Below, in pieces: positions 12,120 to 25,200 of a DNA stretch of 64,000 bases. This DNA comes from Rhynchonema sp. JSB1_4 (Eukaryota; Nematoda; Chromadorea; Monhysterida; Xyalidae): the NCBI GenBank assembly GCA_030248065.1, contig JASAMV010005932.1:26843-90842 (forward strand), read 5' to 3'. Both the position numbers and the translations under genes were made by a program. The notes under the pieces are model-generated. The model was not told the origin of the DNA. It saw only the letters and a program-made list of their open reading frames with translations, and did no database searches. Numbering within the stretch: position 1 is the first letter of the stretch; every line of letters starts with the position of its first letter.

Positions 12120-15100
12120 TCAGAAACACGTCGTTTTCCTCATTGTCAGAATCGTTACTGTTGCGATAGTCGAGAAGGACGTGGTTCTGCAAAGGTGGGC
12201 ATCACGTTTACGGCCTGGTCTTGGCCCGGAAAGTTGCCGATCATAAGTAACTATGAAAGTTCTGCGAACCTCGGCTAAGACTAGACGTTTCGCCCTTGAC
12301 TTGTTGTCCTTTGACGCACGCCTTCGACTGAGTGAACTGAGCAGCACAAATGCAACGGCAAGTAGAATGACGAATAGAGTGGATAGCAGCACTGGAAAAT
12401 GAGGCACGGGCCAAAAACTCAGAAGTACAGCACAATGGAAGGAATACACAAATCGGTCGAATCAACGGGTATTAATCACCAAAAGTCGCATCACGTCCAC
12501 ACACCAGGTTTATATTGGTCGCACAATGACTACATAATAGGTCAAATTTTTTTCCTGAATTGTGAAGAGGGAAAGTGACGGGGCAATGACGCTTCGTTGC
12601 GCAATCACACACAAGCAATGCAGTCACCAAAATGTTTCAGAACTGCAGCAACGTGGGTGCCTTGCCGGATTATTTTGAGCCGTAAATGTTTTGTCAAAAA
12701 TACAAGTAGCATAGTGGTTAAGGTTGAACCTGAAGATCAGGGTAGATGAATTCTGATTTAGTCATTGTGCGACCAATACTTCTAATGTTGTCACGCAACC
12801 GCCGCCGTTTCGTGCAAACGCAGCAGGATGTGTTTGTTGTCGTTAACGCACCGGCTCTCACTATCCAATGTGTAATAGTATAGTCTGTTGATTATATTTC
12901 GACAGGGTGGCATTTTCGAAACGGTGTAAAGCTCAGTTGGGTGTAAAGGTCGGTGTAAGCTCGGTCGAAAGCTCGGTCGGTGTCAGCTCGGTGTAAACAT
13001 GAAACATTCCACGTTAACAGCAGGCAATGTTTCATGTTTACACCGAGCTGACACCGACCGAGCTTTCGATTGAGTTTACACCGACCTTTACACCCAACTC
13101 ACCTTTACACCGTTTCGAAAATTCCACCCATAGTGTATAAGCCCCATTCAGCGATGTTAGGAGCGGGCTGGGTCGACGCCATTCTAAATGAATGTTTCAG
13201 GCATTGCCAACTCATTCGCAGAGCCATTGAACATTGTTGGTGTTGTGCGATGACAGGCCACGTGTTTTTGCGCCACGCGGCAAGCAATGTTCAATCGGTC
13301 TTTGCCTGAATTAGCAATGCTTGAAACATTCATTTAGAATGGCGTCGACCCAGCCCGCTCCAAACATCGCTGAATGGGGCTTATACACTATGTCGAAATA
13401 TAATCAACAGACTATAATCTTGCATGAATTTCTTCGCACTCGCTCAGGCAAGGCTGCTGTGGTCGCACTATATAGTGTGTACGCATCCCACGTGTGTTGA
13501 CACACACAACCATCTGCGTTTGCACAAATCACAGACAACTGCGTTGATAACATTAGTATTAGCCCAACCAACCGACAACCGAATGCACACTCCATCCATC
13601 CGCATTGCGTCCATTATCCGCATCATCGAACCACTCCTCATTTCTCACCACCATCTCGCTGTATTCCACCACTTTTTCATCCAAAATGGGCGTCACCCTT
13701 TCCCATGAGGCGTTGTTGGGCGCGGGTGCGAGCGACATGAGTGCACAGATCAACAAATAAACATCCAACGTCCAGAACGTTCCCTCTGTGATCTCATGTC
13801 CGCGTTTGAACGCCGAACCCGACGCGATGAAGATGGGACGCATCAGATGGTCACTCGTGTCGTAGCCGTGACCGCCCTTCATTTTCGTCTGCAACATTAT
13901 GAAGGATATCATGTAGCAGGCACGCAGTGGTGGCTTTGGGGAAGGCGGTTTACCAGCTCATACCAAGTTTCCGGTACCTTCACTTTTTCACCCAGCGGTA
14001 TCGGGTATCGTGAGTTTTTGTTCAGGGACATGAGACCAAAACATAAAAAAACAGCAAATCTTTGACGTCCAAAATGCTCAAGATCGCTTCACACCCAAAA
14101 TGACCTGTTTAAAGGTGCTGGTCAACAACCCTTCGACCGCGCTTGATCTTGGGGGTAGTATATATAAACAACGTTTGGACATCGTGTTACTCGACCCTAA
14201 TCTGGCCAGCCGATTGGTTGCTTCCTGATGTTTCACGGCCACGTTGAAGTTTGCACCTGGTGAAAAAAACCGAAAAAATTTGAAACGCTGCTGTGACACG
14301 AATAGGCTGTTTCAAAGTTTGATACTAAAGTGACAGCAACCTCCAACATTGTGGCAAAAACCGCAATGCACAATAGCTATTGAAACGTCCGCATTGTTGA
14401 ATAAAAAAATAAAAGATTTCAGAAACCTGGTCAGTTTTTGCTAGGATTTTCTACTCGTGTAATTTTAATCATCTGTGGTAAATGAAATAAGTTGTCAATT
14501 ACAAATAAAAATCCTCTAATTATCAAGTTCCTTGTTTGTGCTTCCCAGTTTTCAAAACCCTACACAGCTCACACAATGTTTACCGCAACATGCGCAATGC
14601 AGCCTTTCCAATGCGCACACACACAAAGCTGGCCAGCTGTGAAACATTGCTGTGTTATCGCTGTGCCGGCTGTGTATTGTCGTTGTGTGTGCGCTTTGAG
14701 AATGGCTGCCTTGCGCACGTTGTGGTAAACATTGTGTGAGCTGTGTAGGGTTTTGAAAACTGGGAAGCACAAACAAGGAACTTGATAATCAGAGGATTTT
14801 TATTTGTAATTGACAACTTATTTCATTCACCACAGATGCTTAAAATTACACGAGTATAAAATCCTAGCAAAAAATGACCAGGTTTCTGAAACCTTTTATT
14901 TTTTTATTCAACAATGCGGACGTTTCAATAGCTATTGTGCATTGCGGTTTTTGTCACAATGTTGGAGGTTGCTGTCACTCCAGTATCAAACTTTGAAACA
15001 GCCTATTCGTGTCACAGCAGCGTTTCAAATTTTTTCGGTTTTTTTCACCAGGTGCAAAGTTCAACGTGGCCGTGAAACATCAGGAAGCAACCAATCGGCT

Positions 15101-18100
15101 GGCCAGATTAGGGTCGAGTAACACGATGTCCAAACTTTGTTTATATATTCTACCCCCTAGATCAAGCGCGGTCGAAGGGTTGTTGACCAGCAGCTTTAAG
15201 AGCATCTTTTTAGACAACCGCCCTCGTATTCGGGAATTTCTCATTTCGGAGATCCAGCAACCGAAAATTGTGGATTTTGGATGTCCAAAATCCCGATATT
15301 TTTTATTTCCCAACGGCACCACCAGTGCAGCGTGTTGCCTGATCTATGAAGCGCACCGCCATCAAGTGCGAGAACACGATGCCATTACGGTTTATGAATC
15401 AAGCAAATGTTTGATACACATGCCGCAAATCGCACAACACGGAAATACGAAATGCCAAATACAAGTCGGACTAACTGGTTGGTCGTCACTACTCAACGCC
15501 ACACCCCCGTCGGCCACAACCATCAGTTCTCGTATCCTTTTATTGTTCCTGTAATGCCATCGATCTGGTATGTCACTTTTGCGATAGGTAGTCGACCCGT
15601 CGATTGCTTGCAGCGCTGCTAGACCTTCAGCTTCTTTGCCTGCGAAAAAAACACATGTGGGCCAAAATCGAACTTGTTGGGCCGGTCTGGTCAGGTCTTG
15701 CCCCAGTTACGGGACTTTTTGCATCAGGTCACAATTTCGACAATCGCACAAGTTCTTCATTTGGCTGCAGTAATGCAGTTGGTCCGGGTGAAAGACAGAG
15801 ATAGCTGGAGGGGCATGGCAAGTCGGGGGTATTGGTCCAGAGGTTAAAAAATATGGTTACAAGGCAGGTAAAAAATTATGCTAAAATAGACCTTAAAATG
15901 GGCGGTTTTCTGCATATTAGTAAAAATATACGAAAAATGGATTATTTTGGACCACAAAAAGGCCATTCTCGGTGCAAGAATTAACATTTTTTGGTTGATG
16001 GCCGCACACGGCAGACATCGATAGCTGCGTTTGGGGGATAATTTTTTTCGGTGGCCTCCTCCCCAATGACATTAGTTTTCAGTTTCATTGTTTATAACTG
16101 GAATCAACTTTTCCACTGGTCGAATCCAACGGCATCTACAGATTTCGACATATACAATAAATGCAAACAGCCACGAGACCAATTCTGATTCAAGACCAAT
16201 TCAAGACTGATCACCAAGTTTGATTTCGCGCACGTTGAACGGTTGATGAAACATATGGGTTAAGAACCACTCCAATCCAAACGCAATATATACCTGGCTT
16301 TGGGTCGATCTGTGCCAAAATATAAGTGAGGGATCGTATCGTATACAGATCATCATTCTGTGGCACTTTCACGGTTCGCTCGATATTCTGCATTCCGTGA
16401 TCGCTGACAATCAGGATTTCGCCGTGATCCGGCCACACATTCAATGACTCCAGCACTGTGAGAATACGGCCCAGACATTCGTTCAATTCGATGAGCACTT
16501 GTAGAATCTCGACCGCGTCCGGCCCAAACCTGCATTTTTTATATCCTTTTGCAATCATTATATCGTTCGCCACAATCCGGTGAACAACTTGCCACAATTC
16601 TGCGACCTTCGTTCACCCAATGGGCAGGATAACAATGCTGACCGGCGAGCGCACCAAAACTACTTGAAAAACTAGTCTACTCTCCAGATATAGTGAATCG
16701 ATAGCGAGAGGGACCCCGCATTTTTGTTCACCAGACAGATTATTCGCCAAAGGAAGCAGTAAATAGGAGGTTGACCGCAGATTGGGCACCACAGAAACTC
16801 GTTCACTATTTTGAGCATTCATCATGTGGCGTTCACTTCAGGGAGAGTGAATTGTAACGACGAGCAACTGCGTGAAAAATAAACATGAGCATCATGAACA
16901 ACCGACTGGTGTCCGCTGGCGTCCGGTTCGTGAAAGTAGATGAGCATCAGCTGGACATCAGCGCGAATCCAATTGATCAACAAATTCACGTGCTCGTCAC
17001 ACGTTGCGTCCGAGTGATAGGGCACGGCGGCCGGGATCGAGTAGTTGTTGATGTTCAGGCCACAACCGACCCAGCCGAAACAGGCGACCTGCAAACATGT
17101 ACTTTATGACCGAGATCTTTTTTCAAAAAAGGTTAATGGCCCTGAATCGCCACTTGACCTAAGTTCTTCCAAGTCACGAGTACGAACGGAAACGAATTGC
17201 GTATTTTGGTGCTAAAATTATTAATTTTGGCATGCAGCGTCAGTTTTCGGTCTTTCTTAACCAGGAAAGAGCAAAAAACTGTGAAAAAAACAAGCTGTAA
17301 GATAAGACAAATCACCCTGCTGCTCGACCTCCACGCAACATGCAACTGGCTATAATCGCCACATGGCCGAAAAACCAAGTGGCGATTTGGAAACTTCAAG
17401 TGGCGAAATACCCACCTCAGGTGGCAGGCACACAACCCCAGTTTCCCAACTTTCACAAAAATTGCATAAATTACAATTCCAAACCTTGGCCTTGTCCCTC
17501 TGCTTAGCGTACAAATTCCAAATCGGCACACCGCTATAGTATTGTGCATCCCTGGGATACAGAACCGTTTTGTTGGTGTCCGGATCCCAGAATAGATTGC
17601 CGACAATGCCATGTGATTCTTCATACAAGCCGGTCACGATCGAATAGTGATTGGGAAACGTGGATGTAGTGAACACGTTGTGAATGCCTGACGGCGCATG
17701 CGTGCCTGAAATGAAGCGAATTGAAAAAATGTAAACTAGATTGAATACAATACGTGGTCAATGACGTTTCACCTTATGGGCACGATAACAAACCGTTATG
17801 ACAGACAAACAGAGTTTAGACCTCACAGGTGCAACATGACAAAATCAATACACGCGGAAAATATCTGCAACTGATAACGAAATCAACAAACCATGTTTGA
17901 TCAATTCGTCGAAATGATTGGTCACACTTTCATTCTTGTCCGTATATTCCTTCAACCTGGTCAAATAGTCGGGTCTGAATCCATCGAATGAGATCACCAA
18001 CAATCGTCTGTCGGTTGGCCAGTGCAAGTGATCGCCGTGGGACGAGACGATCGGAAAACAAAACAGCACCAAAATTGGCACAATTAAATTCGCTGAATTT

Positions 18101-18114
18101 TGGTGAGATTCCAT
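12120..18114 (-). CDS. ENPP-type ectonucleotide pyrophosphatase/phosphodiesterase, copy C (complete)
   Basis: Third tandem ENPP gene. Exons (minus): 18114-17892, 17705-17485, 17088-16907, 16529-16294, 15639-15476, 13888-13573, 12391-12120; 1614 nt, 537 residues, phases as in A and B. The start at 18114 (MESHQNSANLIVPILVLFCF) gives a clear signal peptide. Active-site signatures: [37 protein letters not shown]. The last exon encodes a transmembrane helix (LLSTLFVILLAVAFVLLSS), basic RRRAS and an unusually long, Arg/Ser/Thr-rich cytoplasmic tail of about 60 residues, unlike copy B. Exon 6 runs on about 25 acidic residues before the donor. Introns are much longer than in A and B because of insertions: a 1.1-kb hairpin in intron 5 and P2, P3 and P6 MITEs in intron 6. 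Confidence 0.92.
12513..12778. repeat. MITE, family P6 (TATTGGTCGCACAATGACT ends)
   Basis: About 266 bp with ends TATTGGTCGCACAATGAC and GTCATTGTGCGACCAATA. Contains ATGTTTCA at 12632. Lies in intron 6 of ENPP copy C. Other copies: 35672-35945 and 38322-38598. Confidence 0.85.
12889..13416. repeat. Palindromic MITE, family P3, interrupted by a P2 element
   Basis: Ends TATAGTCTGTTGATTATA and its complement; arms contain GTGTATAAGCCCCATT and GGGTCGACGCCATTC. The left arm is split after TTTCGACA by a complete P2 element (12905-13129). The uninterrupted paralogue at 60944-61276 reads straight through TTTCGACATAGTG and serves as the empty site. Apex carries ATGTTTCA (13192) and TGAAACAT (13323). 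Confidence 0.9.
12905..13129. repeat. Palindromic MITE, family P2, nested in P3
   Basis: Complete P2 hairpin (GGGTGGCATTTTCG ... CCACCC) inserted inside the left arm of a P3 element. Comparison with the empty site shows at most a 1-2 bp target duplication. Carries TGAAACAT (13000) and ATGTTTCA (13027) either side of the apex. Confidence 0.9.
14107..15200. repeat. 1.1-kb near-perfect hairpin, family P9, in ENPP-C intron 5
   Basis: Two arms of roughly 540 bp are inverted copies of each other, meeting near 14650. Matching landmarks include GGTCAACAACCCTTCGACC at the outer end, the CAATAGCTATTGAAACG block, and CTTCCCAGTTTTCAAAACC near the centre. TGAAACAT/ATGTTTCA occurs in both arms and at the apex (14228, 14640, 15073). 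Transcription of ENPP copy C would place this long dsRNA-forming structure in the pre-mRNA. Confidence 0.92.
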
Positions 18115-19221
18115 TTTTCCCGTCAGCCGTTGACTAGATTGTCTCAATTACACGATTCCAGCGACGGCCGCCTGTCCTGATTCTAACGCCCGTTGGCTGC
18201 ATTATTTTTTCGTCGAAGTTGTAATCACATCTGAAATCAGCGTCGAGAATACTCGGCATTTCATGAAACGAACGAAAACATAAAAAAATTCATGGCCACG
18301 CAGCCGCATTTCCATTCACAACACAAACAAACACGCACGCAAGCCACGCCCAAACCCGGCGCAGAACTGCAGCTGCTGCGTTGCCAAGTCAGAAGAACTG
18401 TGCTGGTGCAGTGACTGATCGATAGCCAAGAAAGGCACACCGGCTGGTGCGTGGGGCATCATAGCGTGATAGAAAAAGTGCTGCCGAGAAAAATATAGAA
18501 GTTTCGGCTTGAAAACCGGTGTAATGTGACGAAATATTAAGACTTGAGTTGAGAACGCTTCAGTCTTGTTTTTTTATGCATAAATCACTGAGAATAAATC
18601 TTGCGAAACGTGAAAAGAACAGTGGCGTCAAGAACTAGCACGTTATAAAGCAAAGGCAAATTTGGCAGGAGTACAAACGTAGCAAGACGTGAGCTCATTA
18701 TGTGTGATTATCCAAAAAACTGCATGAAACAAAGTATTGAAACCTCGTAAGATATTCGCACAGAACGCTGGAACAAAAAAATGTGAGATGTGTACAAATT
18801 CGGTAATAAAAACATTGACTGTCGTGCCAAATATGGTGTGTGATACGCTCCGAGTATAAACAGAACAAAATCAAGTGGAACTCAAATAAAATACAAGCGA
18901 AAAACATGGGTAGACATTAGCATTTTGGATATACATACCAGGTGCGTACATTTCACGGCCATACAAACTCAGAATGTGGTCACAACACACACTGTAGAAT
19001 ACCATGCCTGATGCCTTTCTGGATCGCAGACTGCCGTGGTGTTGATGTGCAACAAACCATGCAGCACAGAACAAAAGCCGTAACCAAGGGAATTAAAAAA
19101 ATTAAATTCAAGTTGAAAGCCCTGTGCATTCGAGTGTAATAATACAATCAATATAACTATATATATAATGGTAATCATCAGGTCATATAGCACCGGTGTT
19201 CGTGTCTGGTTGGTCGTCGTA
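18115..19221. other. Intergenic, no gene seen
   Basis: Lies between the ENPP copy C start codon and the PTR stop codon. It should hold the ENPP-C promoter and the PTR 3' UTR. I see no open frame with recognisable content, no repeat shared with the rest of the window, and no clear polyadenylation signal. Confidence 0.6.
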
Positions 19222-22200
19222 TTAAAGTCGATGATTCACATTCCGCGATCGGTTTGTCTTGCTGCTGTGATAGACGGCTTTATTGCCACTGAGGGGCGTC
19301 TTACGTTTCGACGGACTACCTGGCAGCTGATTATTGTTGGTCGAATTATTGTTATTATTATTGTTATGACTGCTGTGATGTTTCATCGAATGTTTGACAG
19401 GCGGCGGCGTCGTTGTGGAGTCCTTGTCCGAGTCGGACGTCTTGTCGCCGACGCACGACGTGCGCACAAAGATGGACAACAGGACGGGCAGAAAGACGAG
19501 TCCATGTATGGCACCGATGGTGATGACGAGGAAGACGGTCTTGAAGAAGGTCACGATCATGTACGCGTCCACGGACGACAGCGCCAGTACGCCTGCAATC
19601 AAATGAGCTATTATGCTTTGGGGCAGAGCGTGTGTTGAAAAGTGGCCTATTCTGCTGAAGAAATCGTAGATAATTGCAGTCGACGAATCGCAGCCCATGT
19701 ATAGGGTGGTCCGAAAGTAGCCACACTAGGTTGAGGATGATGTACCAAAAATGCATGCATGTTATTAGCCATGGAGGACTGGAGCCCAAACGAAATTGGC
19801 CTCACTAGATGATCCGATATTGGCCTCTTTATCATGCCCATTGGCTGCACCTCACGAAAAGAACAATCGATTGGACACAACAACCATCAACTGAAACATC
19901 AGCCAACCAATGACAGTCGACAGTGCGCCCTGCACGATCGGCCATCCGAGCGCGGCCAGTGCGACGCGTACGCGATTGCTCGGCGTCCGTTCAACGCTGA
20001 CCACATAACCATAGGTGATATGCGCACTGAAGTCGACGCTGAATCCGATCGACATAATAATCGTGATCATACTGATTGCGTCCAGTTTCACGTCCCACAA
20101 AGTCATATAGCCGATCACGCCGCAATCAATTGACGCGATTGCGATCGCCACCCACACTGCGCACACCTGCGGAAATGCAGAGGAAATGTTGTTTATATTC
20201 TGACGGTGTAGATGGTTTTCCATGGGCAAAACGCGTGCTTAGTTCTGTGCCGGGGTCCCGAGCGATCAGCTGACAAACTGCAACACTGATGTCTCATCTA
20301 CACTGAATCGCACATTGAGAATAATAAGGATAATGTTAATCTTGGACACACCATCGGAGTGAACTTTTGATTGCTTCATGCACCTTTTCTTCGAGCTTTC
20401 ATTCAGACTCAGGCCGCATCCAGGGAGGCTTGCCCATGCAAACAAAAAAAACCCACAAAGTTTTTCATCTTAGATTTGAAATTTCCTGGTGATTCGTAAC
20501 CACCAATGTTTTGTCCAAGTTATCTGTACCCTATAGGACAGTCTACAACGCCGTTAACTTTATTCATATGTCAACTTGTCGAGCTCATTTAGGGCTACCT
20601 TGATCTGGTCAATTTGCGACAAACGACAATACATTTAGCCATGTAAACATGCGCGTGGGGAACGATTTTTTTTCACTAACCGGTTGCGGAATGAGCAGCA
20701 GCGCAATGACGACCATGCAAACGAGTGCAATCATAATGTTCTGGATGGTGTTGGGCAGAATCAGACTGTATTGGTCGGTGAATAGCCACAACGGCATGAA
20801 TGTCGTCACGTTGTATTGCGGATAGCTACAATTTGAGTGATTGTGCCTTTTTTGTATAAATTTCGAAAAGAAAGCGTTTTGTGCACCACCAAGGACTTTT
20901 GATTTTTAGTTCTCCAGTTTCACAAAACTTTTTGCTTGTGCTGTGCACATGTGCACAAAACGGGAAGATAATAGCTAGTGCAATGTGCTCCTAACCAGCC
21001 AACTTTCAGGTGAAAATGGAAATTTTTTGTACAAATAACTCATAAAAATTGCAAAGAAAAGTACCACCAACGCTACCAACCGACTGGCGACCTCTCTCAA
21101 CACCTCCGTTGTCTCGCGCTGTTCGTTGGTGGTCTCGAAATCGCGCATTCCAACAATGAATCTGAACGCCGTCACATAGTCCATCTTTGCAGGGTCATTC
21201 CACACCACATCATTCGTCCACCGTTCGTTTCGACGAAAGAAATCGCGCGCAAACGTGTAGAACGCGTTGTTGAGCGCCGACAACGGCCAACGATCCTCGT
21301 GCACGACGAAGTACTCGAGTTCGTCCAGCCACAATTGCACCGCTTCCGGACCGATCGTGTGGCGGGTGTTGGCGAACGCCTGAATCGTAACGGACAGTGT
21401 TAAGGTGACGGTTGGCACACGCCTCTCAGTCAAATGCGAGAAAACGCAGCAACTGAAACCAGGAATTGCGCTGTGTTGAAGATATGATGCGTGACTTGCA
21501 AAAATTGCAATCAACTTTCGCCGTTCACTCGCCACTGGCGGAGAACCACGCCTAAAAATCTGAAACTTCACTTACACATGCAAATCGCAACCGTTTGCAC
21601 GCAAAAAAATCACGACGATACAAAAAAACTTCAAATATAACTCTAAAAATCCCTGAAATGTACCTGAACCATAGTTTTCATTTTATCCCTTTCGGCCTGC
21701 AGTCTCAGATCGGGCACCGTGTTCACCACCACCTGCACCTCACCGCCGTACCGCCAAAAGTACCGTTCCAGCCAGCGATAATGCGGAATGGCGTACGAGT
21801 CGGACACCAGCAGATTCACTGGTTCCAGTCCTTCTCGGATTTGCGTGCACCCGTAGATGGCGAATGTCAGGTAGATGACCAGCCAGATCAGCACGATCGC
21901 TTTCACAACCGGCTGCATCAGCACCGGACCGTACCTGCAGCAAGCGGGGGGTTTGTTTATTGCAAACCAAACTAGGCGCCCACATTTCAGAGTTTTGGGG
22001 GACAAAAATGTTCTGGCAAATAGAGCCAAACCACAGAAAATGCCAAATTTTGGGAACCCCAGTCGGCACCTAAACTCAAATACCCTGGGTGTCAGCATTT
22101 TGGCGATATGGCACCTAAATTTAGTTAAAAAAAACAAAGCCTACAAACAATCATCGTTGTATTTCAGCGCGCGTATAACTGTCAAAACATTCAAAAATCA

Positions 22201-25200
22201 ACGCCACCACCAAAACACGTACCAGTCTCTGAAGAATCGACTCATCATAGTCGACGACTCTTGAGCAGCATTGTTCTGCATGGATGACTTGGTGGGCGTT
22301 TCATCGCCGAATGGTCGTGTGCCCAGCAACAGCAGACGTTGCGGCAGCGATAGCGACTCTGTGACAATATGGTTCATCGTATTTATCGTGCAGCTGCCAG
22401 TGTCAAACTGCGAAGATGCACAACAAAATGTTACAAGCCACTCTCTCCATGGTGACATTATCAAGACCGGTGGTCATTTTCTATCATGATTGTAAATATC
22501 CACAAAATAGAGTGGCAATTACGAAGTGAACGAAAAACCGGAGACCAAAATAGCGTTCCAAAATATCCGCTATACAGACGGTTTCACTACAAACAGTGTC
22601 ACTATAAAAAAGTCAGATTGTATTGCTGCGAAACACTCACTGGCATTCACAGGCGGCACCGTGTTTGTGAAGAACACGCAATGCGTGCACTGGTCCTCCA
22701 TCCGTGCGAACAACACAAGCAGACCGACGAAAAACGTCATCTGAAACTTGTAACGTTTACCACCAAACTCTTATTGTTGAAACAATTTAAACATTTCAAT
22801 GGGGCGACAGAATGGCTGTCTGTTGTGTCACGGCTATTGCCGTTGGATTGAAACTACTTTTTGAATTGTGTGGACTATACTTGCGTATTTTTCCGCAAAA
22901 TATATTTTTGGAAAAAAACCGTTTTTCCCGAAAAAACCGTATTTTTCCATACATTTTTCCAGTACTTAAGGATACCCATGGTCCAAAAACGCCTATTTTG
23001 GAAAAAAGTTTGTCGGGAAATGGCCTGAAACAGGCTAAAAATGTACTTGGAGATTAAAAAGTGCTCATTTTGAACTGTTTAGCACCGATTCACATTGGTT
23101 TTGACAACATCCTTTCGCAGCCCTTGAAAATATCTCGGAAATTTTTGGAAAAAACCGTGTTTTTCCAAAAGCTGCCACTTGGAAAAATTTCCGGAAAAAT
23201 AAAAACGTATTTTTCCGGGCCTCGGAAAAAACGTTTTTCCGGCCCGCAAGTATAGTGTGGACAACACGAGCCCGATTTCGGAGGTGACAGATTAGTGAAA
23301 CATTCAAACGTGGCTGCAACGGTTAGTGGTGTGCCAAGAAAACGTAGGCTGACGGTTGTCTCCAGATGTCTGGCGCCGGGTTTTTTGGGATCCGACACTT
23401 ACGGTTCAAAATATCAGCGTTGCTGAGAGAAGAATTTTGAGCAGAAATTTTCTTCGAACCAATTGCTTACGAATACGTGCGGTTTGGTGTTCACGTTGTT
23501 GAAAAACACTTAAATTGAGCCAGAAATTTGCATTAATCAGGTAAATAAGCAAAACTTTCTGTTTTTCGTCGAAAAGTGCGATGTGGGGTGTCGGGTTATT
23601 TTTCACAAGTGTCGGAGTCGGTGTCGTTCGAGTTCATCCAGATGTCGGGTGCCGGGTACCCCCGACCTCTAACCCTAGTCGAGGTGCATGAGGATTTTCT
23701 GCTTCTTTTCCTTTTGCAAGTACACCACCACCTCCGATATCGGGCCTGTGTTGGCGTGGTTTGCCTAATATCTTTATCTTTGTTCCGGGCATTCTGTAAA
23801 TAACGCCAAAGTGGGAACATTTCTCACTGTCGCTACGTGACGAAATAATGGCGAGCGAAGAATGTTTCTGGTTTACTATATTGCGGTGACGAAAAAACAT
23901 CGGTTTCAATCGCTTATTGTCTGGTTCCGGAAGAAAAACATTTGACCAATTGCAGCCAGAGTCACCCCATCCCGATGCCATGCCAAACGCACCTGATATA
24001 CAAATGTCATGGCAATGGCGACACACGTGTAGATGCAGAATATCTGAACGGCCGGAATGGTGGTGATGGCGCCAACCCCAAACGACAGCGCGTCGGTTAG
24101 CGCGGTGATCGATATGGAAATGGCCGCATCCGACAGACTGTCGCCCACTCGCACGTGCACCGGCAGCGAACGGTCGGTGCGACGGAACGCGGCCAACAGC
24201 AGGAACATGTTGTCGACGCCGATCGCTGCATATTTTTAATCGAGGATTATAAGGACTTAAAGGGGAAATTGCACATTCCTAATCGCCTTTCAAGTTTTAC
24301 AAGTGTTTAGACAGCAATGTGGGCATCACAAAAATCAAATAATTTGGTACAAACTCTCAAACATGTACCCAGGAGATTCCGTTTAAGACAAGCCACTGGG
24401 AACAAAATTCGGCGCGGACCGGCCGAATTTCTACCTGCGCCTTCAGGCAAATTGCCTGATCAAAAAGCTGTCAAGGCGACAGAATGTTTCGCACGATTCT
24501 TGAAACTCACTAACTATAGAATTTCGCTTTTCTTTATATTTCGAATTTCGACGAATTGTTCCAGCGTGTCTGCTAAATGTTTCATGCTCTGCTTGTCACG
24601 CTGGAACAATTCGTCGAAATTCGAAATGTAAAGAAAAGCGAAATTCTATAGTTAGTGAGTTTCAAGAATCGTGCGAAACATTGTCGCCTTGACAGCTTTT
24701 TGATCAGGCAATTTGCCGGAATGCGCAGGTGGAAATTCGGCCGGTCCGCGCCGAATTTTCTTCCCGATTGTTCCCTTTAAACTGCTTCTCCTGGGTACAT
24801 GTTTGAGAGTTTGTACCAAGTGATTAGACTTTCATGATGCCCACACGACTGTCTAAACCCTTGTAGAGTTTGAAAGGCGATTAGGAATGTGCAATTTCCC
24901 CTTTAAGGCCTAACCATACCTCGTTCTCTGAAAGAACAGAGAACAAATTCTCGCATACTGATTGGTGGCTGACTGCGCGAGAGCCAATCAGCGCGTGAGA
25001 ATTTGTTCTCTGTTCTCTCAGAGAACGAAGTATAGTTAGGGCTTTAGCATTGGTTCAGAATTGGTCTAGTTTTACTGTGATTGTTCTGTTGAACGCGGGA
25101 TCCTCGACCAATAAATGACCATTTCTCAGTCACATGATATGCAAGATTAGAGACATTTTTTTTGGCCCACGATCAGAAACATTTCTTGTTTCGATGGGAT

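Noticed and set aside
19364..19789. Alternative long frame overlapping the PTR last exon
   Set aside because: Shadow frame; the other frame continues the HGLVFLPVLLS motif of the family.
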